A stretch of DNA of 64,000 nucleotides. It comes from Aplectana chamaeleonis (lineage: Eukaryota > Nematoda > Chromadorea > Rhabditida > Cosmocercidae). Made by a program: the position numbers and the translations under genes. The notes under the pieces are model-generated. The model searched no databases. It worked only from the letters and a program-made list of their open reading frames with translations, and had not been told where the DNA came from. Positions within the stretch are counted from its first letter, which is position 1. The number at the start of each line of letters is the position of its first letter. Below, piece by piece: positions 14,101 to 24,367 of this stretch. The stretch lies in NCBI GenBank assembly GCA_029168955.1, contig JAPDOI010000009.1, forward strand, positions 682,001-746,000, in the 5' to 3' direction.

Positions 14101-17100
14101 CATCATTGCACCATCCGCTAGAGTGGAGCCAACGATCAATTGCTGAGCAGAGAACGCTGTGTTGAGACCCCTTCCAAAACCCGCGCTGTGTGCAACGCTG
14201 GCCTTGGGCAGGTGAACCACTGTCCGTTGATGGCATCTGCGAATGGGAAGGCTGAAAGAAGCAGTGAGTGTAGGAAGCTTCCCCTTAGAAGCTCACTCCT
14301 ACTTGTCAAGAGCAGTTCAAGATGAAATCCCCAGAAGCGGATTTTTCAAATTTTGTTTTAACAGACCTTTACTTAAAGGGTGATTTTCAAATTTGCCGCA
14401 AACTGCTTTAAGACTGTCTCCTGTCAGTCATCAGATTAGCCGTAAGGCGGTGGCAGAAGGGCCGCAGAGTGCGTGTTCACCGTGTACGGGGAGTCAACGA
14501 AACAGCGCTGCCGACTGCCCGCGACCGATCTGTTGGCCTTCTGCGAATGGGTTACGGGACGTCGGCTTGTGGTACCGCGGAAAGTGTGATGTCCCTATCT
14601 AAGTACCTCCGGTTTCTTGCACTACTATTCTGGAAATCGACTAGTGGACATTAATTTCGTAATGGGCATCGATTATAACTCCTTTAGCAAAGTTTTAAAC
14701 AAATTCTTAAAGACCACAGAGGCAGAAAATTCGGAATGTGTTATTTTCCGAGATGCTGGTAAAGTAACTAAGAACGCTCAAAATGCTTGACACAGTAACT
14801 GATAAAAGACTACACAACGAACAATCAATTCGTATCCAAGAAAGACCCCACTTCTTCAACCTTTAAAAAATGGCCTGTTTTATGTCGTGGGTGTCATATT
14901 GTATGTATTTCATGTTTACTTTTCCTTAGTTGCTGAAGAGAAATGCAACTTATATCGCATCTGAGATTTTTTCGAAACACTGAACGAATGTCCCAACCAC
15001 TTGGCTTTTTAGTACGTAAGCGTGCCGCATATGGCCAACAACTTACTGATAGTGGTTGCAACGGCGATCATATGCATACTATACAGCGGTGCGTTTTTGA
15101 TACGTTTCTCGCATGGTGGACTGTCATGGACGAAGATATCGGTAAGCGTCATTTTGTGTTACCTAAGACGCACTATATCAAACTAAGGTACTGATGCATA
15201 ATTGGCTAAGTAGTGGAATGGTCTGGTATGACGGCGGGTTCAGTTTAGCGGCGGTAAACAGTCTCAATTTAGGGTAGGATAGTGCTATTCCTGAGCATCA
15301 TTTTCGTTTACAATCACTACACAATACGAGGCTGCAAATGTTAATTGAGTTCCAAACGTATCAAAAACACTCCAAAAATCAAAATGCTCAATTTAGTTGA
15401 AAAACTATGAGTTTTCCCTTTCCCCTTTTTCGTCACCTCATTTTTCTCCAACAGCTGCAGCATCGGCTATTCCTTTCTCAATCATACATCAGTACCCGAA
15501 CATGATTGTTTTCCAACGTTCCCGGCACTCGACTCTTCTGCACAAACTCTTCAAAAACTGTTTCACGCGTTCCGTACTTCGAATTAACTCCATGATGGAG
15601 AAGGCTCACCTTAATACGGAACTCCACGCCCTCATAGTTTTCTGTCGCCATGCTGCGATTTTTTGATAACTGGGGCCGTATGCATATCTCTCCCCGCGCG
15701 TCCCCGTCCGCGCGAAGGCCATCCATGATCGGTCATTTTCGTCTGATGACCAATCACAGAGTGGCTTCGCGGGGACGTGGACGTGTGGGGAGAGATGTTA
15801 ATACGGCCCCTGGTGTTGTTGTCTCAAACGCTCGCCAATCATCTGTTTTTGAAGGAATTTTTTTGCTTCTCAGAAACTTAGTGTACGTTGCAAAATTGCG
15901 TGCGTGTTCGTTGGAAAATTTCGTTAATTCAACCTGCTCAGATCTTCAAATTGTCCCACCCGCATCTAATTCACATTTAAGCATAGGATCGCTGTGCGCT
16001 TAATACTCTATATTTCCCCCCACTTTTGCGCCCGCGACATTTTCAAGAAACGATGGCAAACAGTTTTCTCCAGAAACAAAGTGATCTTGGGGAAGTTCGG
16101 CCCACAAAGCACACCATTAGGTTCCGCTCATTGCCCACGACCAGCGGCAAATGGTCAAGGCGTCGGAGCGTCACGCGCCAGCGCTGAAATGCTGGCGCAT
16201 GACGCTCGACGGCTGGCACATGCAACGTGTCCAAGGACGACACGTGGTTAACGATGGTATTGATAACATTAGTGACAGCCGCTACTGCCGCTTTGCCTCC
16301 ACCGTTATCGACGGGCCGGTTGCGTTGGTTGCTGGGGAGTCGGGTAGTGAGATCAATAGCAAGTGTTGAAGATGCAATTCCCTAGCGTCACCTGGCGCTC
16401 GAACATTTGCTATGTACGGAACCTTAGGTAGCCATTCAAGATGTGAATAAGACAGCGTTTTCAGAATTAAAAAAGTCCTCGTTCAAAAAAGTCATAGACA
16501 TTGGTTCTTTTTTCGCTAAGTTGGACAGATGCTTCTCGTTTCCGCAGAACTTGGGGGGGGTACAACATACAAAAACAAAAGAGCAAATCGTTTTCATAAC
16601 ACCGACAAACATAACCAAACGGATAACAAAGCAGAAGAGAAAAATGTGTGTGAAACACTGAAGGAAGGATAGAAACAGTGAACGCAAAAACAATTTCCGA
16701 ATCACGCGCTGCTTGTCTCCAACTCACCGTGCACCACACGCCAGCCTGCACATCTTGAGATGGTTCGAAACTGACGGATGATCGTCTCATGGCGCCAAAT
16801 AGTGAAAAGGGCGGGCGGATCAGATGAAGGACTCTCACCGCTACAAATCGACGCCATTTTGGTGACCAATAGCGCTGCTTCGCCGTGCCCTCTGATCCGC
16901 CCGTCCTCTTTACTGTTTGGCGCCTTGAGGCGTCCATTCGAAACTGTCACAATTACACGTTTTTGAATTCGCGCGATGGAATATTTTTATGAGATATCTT
17001 TGCTTTCCTCCTTTCCGTTCTACTACTTCCTGTTCTTTGATAAACTACTTCTTCAAACATTAATCTGCCCGTTCGTGTTCAAGTGCGCGCTGTGTAATCG

Positions 17101-17846
17101 CAGACAAAGCTCCATATCGCAGAGCACGACGGACCCAGACAACTTGTAGCGTTTAAGCTATTTTCAGCTGGAACTTTTTCAATATATACAAGGGAGAACA
17201 TAAGAAAAAGAATAAAGGAAATCGTGAGCTGACTACTTTTCTGGTAACATTACCCTAAAATGCAGGAGCACAACCACTTCACTTGTCTGTGGTGGATCCG
17301 TTCAGCCCCCCCCCCACTTTAGCCTATCTGCAGCGTTCAATATAATTCTCTGTCTGAGCTTTTCAATTACATGCCGTCCCTGCTCGAGATTATCGCAACA
17401 ACTGGCGCTGAACCCGGCATTATCTAGACCTCAGTTCCGTTTTCTACACCCTAAATGCAAAGCTCGCGTTCCTTCATCGCTTCTAAATCGACCGCGCTGC
17501 ACAAAAAAAGTGTTCATTTCCAGTTTCTCATTCAATCGTCATTGATATGTGTGGCAAACTTCGTCTGCGCAATGATATATCTTTACATGCAATATTTTTC
17601 TACGCCGGATTTTCTGATTATTGTTGCTCAAGTAACGTGGCAGTTCACGCATGGTGCGTTTAGGATTGCTACATTATGAGAATCTAGCTAACACACAGGA
17701 ATACTTAAGGATTCCCGGCGATTGTCAGTTTGTCGCTAAATGGCACTGTTCGCCGCGGAGTGATATCTAAACTGAAATGCCTGCCTGACAGAAAGGAAAG
17801 CGTTCAAGGTCCTGGAAAATCAGCATGGACTACAGTTGGAAGAAGG
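2147..17846 (+). CDS. Srt-family seven-transmembrane chemoreceptor (nematode serpentine GPCR), nine exons
   Basis: Exons 2147-2232 (ATG at 2174), 2329-2404, 5457-5538, 5654-5773, 11891-11976, 12168-12317, 15013-15141, 17524-17653 and 17710-17846 join in frame with GT/AG borders and matching phases into about 323 residues, the usual Srt length. Without the last donor the frame runs to a TGA at 18015-18017. Srt landmarks in order: an N-terminal YYDC segment, loop KEMRKRSCYKILSVLG, TM2 with YFWLVGANYC, TM3 starting LWCATC and ending near LHRVLD, the IFEGNRT loop before TM4, HMANN at TM5, TM6 with IYLYMQYF, and TM7 ending SLNGTVRR. Family knowledge: such receptors sit in chemosensory cilia and couple to G proteins; the ligand is unknown. 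The acceptor at 2145-2146, 27 bases before the ATG, could be a trans-splice site. The last two acceptors (TTCCAG, CTTAAG) are inferred from homology. The introns are large and full of transposons. Confidence 0.87.
2794..3366. mobile_element. TTAA-flanked MITE, AGGCAGTG subfamily (copy 1)
   Basis: Left end reads TTAA|AGGCAGTGGTCACGATGA; right end reads the inverse, CGCGAACACTGCCT|TTAA. TTAA on both sides looks like a target duplication, as in piggyBac-type elements. No transposase ORF. It sits in intron 2 of the Srt-like gene. Confidence 0.75.
3768..4254. mobile_element. TTAA-flanked MITE, AGGCAGTG subfamily (copy 2)
   Basis: Left end TTAA|AGGCAGTGTTCACGATG and right end ATCGTGAACACTGCCT|TTCA match copy 1; the right TTAA has changed by two bases. 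Internal sequence resembles the copy at 33.6 kb (GGGCCCGAA...GAACG near the middle). Non-autonomous, intronic. Confidence 0.7.
4255..5456. other. Rest of Srt gene intron 2
   Basis: No exon recognised. A near-palindromic pair (TCGACGAGTG near 4350-4360 and CACTCGTCGA near 4404-4414) suggests a decayed foldback element. Otherwise ordinary AT-rich intron sequence. Confidence 0.5.
6089..6222. mobile_element. Foldback MITE, about 134 bp
   Basis: Arms of about 50 bp are inverted copies of each other (ATTTGCGCACTACGGCTGTT near the left, AACAGCCGTAGTCCGCAAAT at the right), leaving a loop of about 30 bases. No ORF. Lies in intron 4 of the Srt-like gene. Confidence 0.75.
6571..7660. mobile_element. 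Non-autonomous DNA transposon with about 130-bp terminal inverted repeats (family X, copy 1)
   Basis: The left end (ACAAGAGAACCACAATAAGT...) is repeated inverted at the right end (...ACTTATTGTGGTTCCCTTGT), with about 130 bp of arm. A second copy with the same arms and interior lies at 37111-38122. The interior has three diverged direct copies of a module starting near GGGGGTTATTTGGGGTGCTG (about 6966, 7131, 7258). No transposase. The target duplication is not clear. Confidence 0.8.
7661..8221. other. Intronic stretch without recognised features
   Basis: No exon, RNA gene or element end is supported between the family-X element and the TTCGAA array. The ORF beginning at 7916 shows no similarity I recognise. 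Confidence 0.5.
8222..8625. repeat. TTCGAA-rich satellite, 42-bp unit
   Basis: About eight copies of a 42-bp unit, of the form CTATTCGCAAAAGGTGAATA followed by TTCGAACATTATTCGAATTCGA. Each unit holds several palindromic TTCGAA or GAATTC cores, so single strands can fold. Period 42 keeps frames open on both strands, which creates spurious ORFs. Confidence 0.93.
9016..9499. mobile_element. TTAA-flanked MITE, AGGCACAG subfamily (copy 1)
   Basis: Left end TTAA|AGGCACAGGACACCC and right end GGGTGTACTGTGCCT|TTAA are inverted, with TTAA on both sides. The body (CACGCTGATCACAGCGGTATC) matches a diverged copy at 22058-22528. No coding capacity. Confidence 0.78.
9839..10210 (+). repeat. Degenerate direct repeat of about 120 bp
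   Basis: Two to three diverged copies of a module containing TATCGCG, ACAATCGCGA and a CCGCG...TTCATCGATG block. In one frame they read as repeats containing TIA and PRLxID motifs. Could be the relic of a repetitive element or a decayed coding repeat; nothing known is recognised. Confidence 0.45.
10630..11080. repeat. TTCGTTCG/TTCGAA satellite, about 41-bp unit
   Basis: About ten copies of a unit reading ATGAACGAATTTATTCGAAA followed by TTCGTTCGTTCGAAATAAAA, ending sharply at 11077. Self-complementary cores recur in each unit. It shares TTCG/CGAA words with the arrays at 8.2 and 18.1 kb but has a different unit. Confidence 0.93.
11081..11890. other. Intronic stretch before Srt exon 5
   Basis: No feature recognised beyond the acceptor ATTTCCAG at 11883-11890 that begins exon 5. 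Confidence 0.5.
12318..15012. other. Srt gene intron 6
   Basis: About 2.7 kb without exons. It holds an unoccupied copy of the repeat seen at 28.6 kb (13253-13320) and fragments of the 'gggggttatttggggtgctg' repeat family in reverse orientation (about 13540-13870, next to C-runs at about 13545 and 13733). No gene is supported. Confidence 0.5.
13253..13320 (+). repeat. Dispersed repeat, version without the MITE insertion
   Basis: The sequence around CGCACGGCCAGCCGCCTGGT to GGAAACGGAAATCATAC matches 28573-28608 joined directly to 28745-28776. TCAG at 13287-13290 is the unoccupied site corresponding to the MITE at 28609-28744. Confidence 0.75.
15672..15810. mobile_element. Foldback MITE, 139 bp, GGGGCCGTAT ends
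   Basis: Begins GGGGCCGTATGCATATCTCT and ends with the inverse, ATGTTAATACGGCCCC. Arms of about 50 bp pair imperfectly (CCCCGCGCGTCCCCGTCC with GGACGTGGACGTGTGGGG). No ORF. Intronic in the Srt-like gene. Confidence 0.75.
16161..16211. repeat. Perfect-looking hairpin, about 50 bp
   Basis: CGTCGGAGCGTC...CGCCAGC, then a short loop, then GCTGGCG...GACGCTCGACG. GC-rich stem in an AT-rich intron; probably the core of a small foldback element. Confidence 0.65.
16762..16946. mobile_element. Foldback MITE, about 185 bp
   Basis: Left arm GGTTCGAAACTGACGGATG...GGCGCCAAATAGTGAAAAGG and right arm are inverted copies over about 60 bp (right end CGTCCATTCGAAACTGTCAC). No coding capacity; lies in intron 7 of the Srt-like gene. 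Confidence 0.7.
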
Positions 17847-18084
17847 GTGAGCTTTGAGATTGCAGTTGAATCCTGGATGTGCCGAGAAGAGGTTTCTTTC
17901 TGGAACATGAGGATTAACCTTAGGTTGGTAGCTGGTAGTGGCCGTGTCAGCGCACACACGTGGTTCCCTCACGCAATCTCCTCTTCATATTCGAAATATT
18001 GTACGACCGTTCCGTGATGTGACATCAACCTCGCTGATTCGCTCAACGCTGGTCTCTTAAAGAAGCATTACATGCATACTATAG

Positions 18085-18720
18085 TTGTACACGAACGAAA
18101 TTTTCGGAAGATTTTTCGAAATTTTTTTCGTTCGTTTTCGTTCGCTCGAAAATTTGTCGAACGAAATTTTTTCAGATTCCGTTCGTTCGAAATTTCGTCG
18201 AACGAATTTTTTTCAATTTTCGTTCGTTCGTAATTTCGTCGAACGGAATTTTTTCATTTTTCGTTCGTTCGAAATTTCGTCGAACGAAAATTTTGCAAAT
18301 TTCGTACGTTCAAAATTTTTTCGAACGGAATTTTTTCATTTTTCGTTCGTCGAAATTTCGTCGAACGAAAATTTTGCAAATTTCGTACGTTCAAAATTTT
18401 TTCGAACGAAAAATTTTCAATTTTCATTCGTGCAAAATCCGATTTTTAGAATTTTTTTCGAAATTCGTTCGTTTTGAATACTTTCCAACCAATTTCAAAA
18501 AAAAATTTCGAAATTTTTCGACTAATTTCGAAAAAAATACGAAATTTTGAAAAAAATCAAAATTGCGATTAGTTTCGAATTTCGTTCGTTCGACCTCCGA
18601 AATTTCGAAAGTTTTTCGTTAGTTCGAAATTTTTTCATTTTTTGTTCGTTCGAAAATATTTCGAACAAAAAAAATTTCGATTTTCGTTCGTTCGACATTT
18701 TTTTCGAAATTGTACAACTA
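18085..18720. repeat. TTCGTTCG/TTTCGAA satellite, variable unit of about 60 bp
   Basis: Irregular tandem copies of words such as TTCGTTCGTTCGAAATTTCG and GTCGAACGAAATTTTTTCA. Units differ in length and decay towards the right. Third array in the window built from TTCG/CGAA words. It lies just past the end of the Srt-like gene. ORFs inside are by-products. Confidence 0.9.
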
Positions 18721-19979
18721 TAATGCATATGTCTATGCTATAGATGTGAAACTCAATGTAGTTCAATCCCATTTCGTTTGTTTCACATGTTTATTGAACA
18801 TCAAATGAATGGAAATTGCTTGTTTTGGCTTAGTTGCTTGCGCTAGCATAGTAGCGTTTACCAGAAGAGGAAACATGGGTTGATGGCAAGGAGGTGAACT
18901 CAGCTGAATGGTATAACGCTTTCCAAATTGGGTTTGGGTGTTTGTAATGATAGGTTTTATCTCGTTGTTGTTCTCAGAGGCTTTCTGTAAGCATTCTCTT
19001 TCGTTGTAAATCATCAGCTTTCCCGGAATACTGGAGCAGTTCCAATTTCTACAAGTCAATCGACAGTACATGTAATTTAGAGAAAACCTGAACAGGCAGC
19101 AGCGACCGTTTATCCATACGTGTTCCATCAAACTGCTTTGCCAGTGGAGGTGTTCTACGAGTTTTATCATGTATCAACGTACCAACTTTATGCGTATTCA
19201 GCTTGATAAACGATGTGGATAAACGGTCGCTGCTGCCTGTTTAGGAGGCCCCTGTAATTTATATTCGCCAAGTTTAGTGTAGTGGATGGACGAGACGCCA
19301 TCATTGCGGCATGTCAGCGGAGTTTCTATCGCGAATGGCGACCTAGCTCCTTAGCCCTGTCCATTCTCGAGACTTAATTTGACGAAGAGACTTCAAGTGT
19401 ACAATTAAGCTTATGATGAGATATAAAGGCAAATAATCAAAAAGTCCTAAACAAGGAACACATAAACAAGCGTCGTCATTCCGAAACGCCGTCTTGAGAT
19501 TCAGCAAGCCAAATTATACCATCGGTTGCAGGTCACTACAATCTGAATCTGAGTATTGTTTTGAAACCACCTGCGTGCATACATATACGGCGTCTACATC
19601 CGTATTTATTACTGTTTCCATGAAGACGGACTTCTATGCGGATACCGAAAATTAGCCAAAGAGATTTCTATCTTCTACTGCAGTGTATCCTGAATAAATA
19701 TCGTGCGTCATACGTAATCACGCGGACAACAAAGTGTGACCCGCTTGACGTGAAAATCTGGATGTCTGACCATTCGCGTAACAATCCAAGCATGATTAAA
19801 AGCCCAGCGGCACAAAATCTCGTGCTCTGATTCGAACCGACCGACCCGCTCAATCGCTACCACCGGCAACGTCTTTTTCAATGAATTGTAATAAGCGGAT
19901 GAACTTTACCCGCGTCTTTGTTTTCCGCGCCCTTGACGGTCTGTCCCTTCACTTAATTTCGTCCTTGTTCAGCGACTGC
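18721..19979. other. Intergenic stretch with one small MITE
   Basis: Apart from the inverted repeat at 19091-19242 nothing is recognised. The - strand ORF at 18763-19170 has no similarity I know and no exon borders. Confidence 0.5.
19091..19242. mobile_element. Short inverted-repeat element, about 152 bp
   Basis: Left end AACAGGCAGCAGCGACCGTT and right end AACGGTCGCTGCTGCCTGTT are near-perfect inverted repeats of about 25 bp. No ORF between them. Confidence 0.65.
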
Positions 19980-20056
19980 TCATGAAGATTGCAGCTACCT
20001 GCGAGCGGTCTCCGAGCGTCAACCTCGCCGCGAAGACAAAAATGTTTTCGAACATT
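19980..20056. repeat. Left fragment of GC-rich TIR element, split by the palindrome
   Basis: In reverse orientation it matches the part of the 23.26-23.78 kb element around 23690-23765 (AATGTTCGAAAA... to TGCAGCT). Its continuation resumes at 21183 with ATCGTCGCGGCG. The palindrome at 20057-21182 is therefore inserted in it. Confidence 0.65.
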
Positions 20057-21182
20057 CTCAGATAGTCGGTGGTACTCGGACGCCGCCGATGCGGAGCTCG
20101 GACGCTCCCACAGCAACGTCTGGCCTGGAGGACGGGCGCTCACCGGCCACAGAGCCTTCTCGGACGCCGACCTCTATCAAATTTTGGCGGTGAGCGCCCC
20201 TTCACGCTATTGTAGGCCGTCGGTTTTTCATGATGCTTCATGACGAAGCTCTAAAGTTGTTGAAACAAGCCGTAAAGCCTGTTTCCTACAAAATTGCCTA
20301 GGAGGCTTCAGTCCCCAGGCCTCCCCTTCCTTTTTGGGTCATCTCGACAATGTCAAGACTTTGCTTTGCCCTTTAACGACCATTAATCGGCCGACCACCT
20401 AACCCCCCGCGTCCCGTATACAGCGCGGGTTTGCACTAATCCTTCAACATGTACTCTCGTGTATTTGGTCGCTTGACGGTTGTTGGTCTGCGTCCGGGAA
20501 AATCGACATGGCTCGTCTCGTTAGGGAGCTACCGGTCTGCGGCTCTCATCCCGCTCACTCCAGTAGGTGCGCTCACCGGACACGACAACTAGAAGTCGGC
20601 GTCCGAGTACCACCGACTGTCTGAGATAACTCAGACAGTCGGTGGTACTCAGACGCCGACTTCGTTGTCGTGTCCGGTGAGCGCACCTTTGAGTGGAGCG
20701 GATGAGAGCCGGCAGACCGGATTCCCTAACAGGGACGGCTATGTCGGATTTTCCCGGACGCAGACCAACAACCGTCAAGCGACCAACACGAGTACATGTT
20801 GAAGGATTAGTGCAAACCCGCGCTGTATACCGGGACGCGTAAAGCAGGTCGGCCGATTAATGGTCGTTAAAGGGCAAGCAAAGTCTTGACGTGTCGAGAT
20901 GACCCAAAGGAAGGAGGCCTGGGGATTTCTGAGCCTGGCAAATTTTTGTAGGAAACAGGCTTTACGGCTTGTTTCCTAACAACTTTAGAGCTTCGTCATG
21001 AAGCATCATGAAAAACCGACGGCCTAAAATAGCGTGAAGGGGCGCTCACCGCCAAAATTTGATAGAGGTCGGCGTCCGAGAAGGCTCTGTGGCCGGTGAG
21101 CGCCCGTCCTCCAGGCCAGACGTTGCTGTGGGAGCGTCCGAGCTCCGCATCGGCGGCGTCCGAGTACCACCGACTATCTGAG
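20057..21182. mobile_element. 1.13-kb palindrome: two head-to-head MITE copies
   Basis: Arms 20057-20625 and 20630-21182 are near-perfect inverted copies separated by ATAA. Each arm itself starts with CTCAGATAGTCGGTGGTACT and ends with the inverse of a near-identical sequence at the centre, so each arm is a complete element of about 560 bp with terminal inverted repeats of about 28 bp. The two copies lie mirror-wise. No transposase ORF. Differences between arms are scattered substitutions and small indels. Confidence 0.85.
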
Positions 21183-21660
21183 ATCGTCGCGGCGTCGGTT
21201 GCCGCTCGCTGCCAGTGAAGGGGTCCGCAGAGTTAAAGTAGCGGCGTTGCTCGCAGCGACGAACAGTACTGGGCGATGCAATATCGATTACATTCGACGA
21301 CGATGGCGACCGACGCTACGTGAAGGGCGACGAGGGGGCACCGCAGAGGGTATTGACGCCGCGACGGCCCTACATCACTGCCAGCGGAGAGGCAACCGAC
21401 GCCGCGTCGATAATATTTCGAAACATTCCTGTCGCCGCGTGAAGGCTGACGCTCGGCGACCACTCGCCGGTCCGTGCAACTCTACAGACCCCTTAACACA
21501 GGGCCGTCGCGGCGTCAAGATACTCTGCGGTGCCCCCTCGTTGTTCTTCACGCTGCTTGGGTCGCCTCCGCTGCCGAATGTGATCGATATGTTATCACCA
21601 AGTGCTGTTCATCGCTGCGAACAACGCCGAGACTTGAACTCTGCAGGTCTCTTGAGACAA
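21183..21660. mobile_element. GC-rich TIR element, rearranged copies
   Basis: Contains the AAGGGGTCCGCAGAGTT end at 21218 and the inverse end (AACTCTACAGACCCCTT) at about 21479-21496. A further inverted left end follows (CTTGAACTCTGCAGGTCT, 21635-21652). It matches the cleaner copy at 23259-23777. Nested and partly duplicated. Confidence 0.6.
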
Positions 21661-22057
21661 CTCGTTCTCCGAATATTCGCCCTCAAAGTATGTGCTAGTC
21701 CTGTGCAGCCAATACTCCGTTTCTCCGTTTGTAAAGAGTCTCGAACGATTATAGAGATACCATTGTGGTCCTAATGTGGATCTCTCTAGGATAAATCTGG
21801 AAACTGAAACATGATTTCTCTTGTGTTGTGTGCCAGTTGTGTACCAGTAGTAGTTCAATTCAGTGGTGTCGACGACCCCATGCGCCATCGAAAAATCGGA
21901 AAATTCAGAGTCAATTTTCAGCTCTCTGGAGTAGCCCCATAGCAACTCCTCAAGGGCTCTATGGAAATACTCCGACTGATAGCGTTACCACTCAGTCGTC
22001 CATTTATATGCCACGTCGCAGTTCACCCGTTCACACCGAAGGCTTCCCTTAGCTTAG
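21661..22057. other. Stretch between repeats
   Basis: Nothing recognised; ORFs here have no similarity I know. Confidence 0.4.
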
Positions 22058-22528
22058 AGCCACAGTCCAAGCTCAGAATCGATTTTTCGTTTTTCTGCCT
22101 ATCTTGGAGGAAATTTCACGCTGATCACAACGGTGTCTCCAGAATTGCTCAGAACTCACTACGAACTGAGTTACGGCTTCTCAAAAAATTTTAATTTAAA
22201 CTGGTAGAAGTTCGCGGACGAGTTGTCTGGAGCCTGTAATTTCTCGTTATTCGCAGCCATCCTTCTGAAGCTGGTCACAATATAAAGCCAGACTGAAAAC
22301 AAAAAGAAGAACATAGAGTTTGAATAAAATCATTCGCGGGTCTCTTCCTTATTGAGGTCGGAAACCTGGCACTGGGCGTTACCCAGTTTTTCTTTCAGGG
22401 GCGTGGTTGACTTTTCCTAGCTTTTTCTCACTTATTTGAGCGAATTGAGATTCCGCGCTTGGCAGGGTTACTATAGACGGCGACCGGACCAAAATATCAA
22501 AAATTACCTCTGAGGTTGGACTGTGCCT
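22058..22528. mobile_element. TTAA-flanked MITE, AGGCACAG subfamily (copy 2)
   Basis: Left end TTAG|AGCCACAGTCCAAGCTCAGA and right end TCTGAGGTTGGACTGTGCCT|TTAA are inverted. The interior CACGCTGATCACAACGGTGTC matches the element at 9016-9499. Older copy: the left TTAA has mutated. Confidence 0.7.
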
Positions 22529-23258
22529 TTAACTGCCCTGGACATAGACATCTATCAAAGTTTTTTTCAGGAATCCCGTGAAACACTTCGTCGAGTGATG
22601 TTTTTCAGTTCAGAATAATATCCTTCAGCAGGTTTCAATTCACGAAATAACGGCTTCCTCTTGTAACTTTGAACAGCTGAGCGTGCGTGGTGAAGGTTGT
22701 TTTTGAAATCTCTATTAAGTTTTGCAAAGAAGTGAACATTGGGTTCCAACCTCTATTTGCTCTTTGGGCCGGTCAGGTCTTCAAAGCCGAATCCCACATT
22801 TACCTTCTATAGCGGGGTGGAGCTGCTGTCCGCAGCAGCAGGCGATCGCTTTTGCAGACTGCAGGCCGAAGATAATCGTGCTGGGACGAAGATTAATCGT
22901 GCCAGGACCTCGTAGTATCAGCATGCCTCTGTCAGCAGCTGTCTGCAACTACGGGGCAGGTCGGTGGAGGAGCTCTACAGTTGCATATCTCCATGGAATG
23001 CTCTCACTCCCATAATGAACACGAGAGATGCAGACATTTGGCCGAGCTACTGTCTATATCGGAGAAAAGTTCTGGTCCGTAGTTGCAGACAACCGCTGTT
23101 GCAACACTTAGTGCGAACAGAGGCGTGCTGGGACTACGAGGGGTGGTATACGTTATGTACACGTGGAGTACAGCTGGCACCAAGCGCGCTCGCCGCGGCG
23201 CGCCTTATTGACACCCGGGATTGCAGGCAACTAGCATGGGGACATATACACTTTTCTA
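22529..23258. other. Repeat-like stretch without a clear element
   Basis: Contains a short inverted pair (GTCTGCAACTACGG near 22946 and CCGTAGTTGCAGAC near 23076) that may be foldback arms. No gene is recognised. Confidence 0.4.
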
Positions 23259-23777
23259 AAGGGGTCCGCAGAGTTCAAGTCGCGGCGTTGCTAGCAGCAA
23301 CGAGCAGCGCTGGGTGATGCAACGTCGATCACATTCGGCGACGAGAGCGACCGACGCGGCGCGAAGGGCGACGAGGGGGGCCACTGCAGGGGCCGAATGC
23401 ATCATTGGGCCGAGTTGATGCGGGGGCAGGGCAGTCTGCGCCCTTAAACAACTCTTGTAAATCACCAAATCAATCGTGCCCCAGCTCGGAGGCTGGGGCA
23501 GCTAGAACAGCGAAAAACACAGCTGGGGCACGATCGATTAGATGATCTACTGCCCTCGCACTGCGACCTTCAATGATGCCGACTGCCCTGCCCCTACCGC
23601 GACCCGGCGCGTTGGTGCATCCGGCCCCAGAGTGCTTTGGCACTGCGACGGCCTTGCGTCACTGCCAGCGAGCGGCAACCGACGCGGCGGCGATAATGTT
23701 CGAAAAATTTTTTGTCGCCGCGTCAAGGCTGACGTTCGGCGACCACTCGCCGGTCACTGCAACTCTGCAGACCCCTT
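23259..23777. mobile_element. GC-rich TIR element with TA flanks, 519 bp
   Basis: TA|AAGGGGTCCGCAGAGTT at the left and AACTCTGCAGACCCCTT|TA at the right. A TA duplication is typical of Tc1/mariner-like elements. No transposase. An internal palindrome around 23480-23540 (GTGCCCCAGCT / AGCTGGGGCAC) may be a nested insertion. Much more GC-rich than its surroundings. Confidence 0.7.
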
Positions 23778-24359
23778 TACACCCTCTCCAACCTCGAGTC
23801 AAGGTTACTGAGTGGCCTAACCAATAATTGAGCCAATTTGTGCTTCTCCTATTGACTCCAAGTAAGCCACATTCAAACAGTGACTCCTTCGATCTTGGCA
23901 AATTTCCAAGCTCCTTAATATAATTCGTAATTCCATGTGAAACGGTTCGCCAGGGTTATTTTTGACGCTGATTCGATAGAAGAGGATGGCGAAGCCTGAA
24001 ATACCAGCATTCAAGATATTTTCTCTATGAGGTTAACTGAATCCAGATATTTATCTATTGGGTTGACTGACCCAGTTTGACTCAACATGAATTCAAGTTG
24101 TATTTATATTTATTAGGTCTTATTAATTTTCGTTATTGATGAATTCAATTATAAAAATGGGTGGAAATCAAGAAGGATCAGCTGTACAAAGGCTTTTGCT
24201 GAAAAACTGCGAAAACTTTAGAAAAAGGCAAAAAAGATATCACTCGCAATTTGAAATTGAAACTGGAAAAGTAGAAATCTGGCGTATGCCGAGCTTCATT
24301 CGGGGACGTTTTGGACTCTCGATAACGGCTCACTAATCATAAGGCTTCACGACACGTGG
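23778..24359. other. Unannotated AT-rich stretch
   Basis: No exon, repeat or RNA gene recognised. Confidence 0.4.
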
Positions 24360-24367
24360 GTGCAAAC

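Noticed and set aside
17730..18017. Reading the last Srt exon on to the TGA at 18017
   Set aside because: Possible, but it adds about 57 residues beyond the usual Srt tail and ignores a good GTGAGC donor at 17847; kept only as an alternative.
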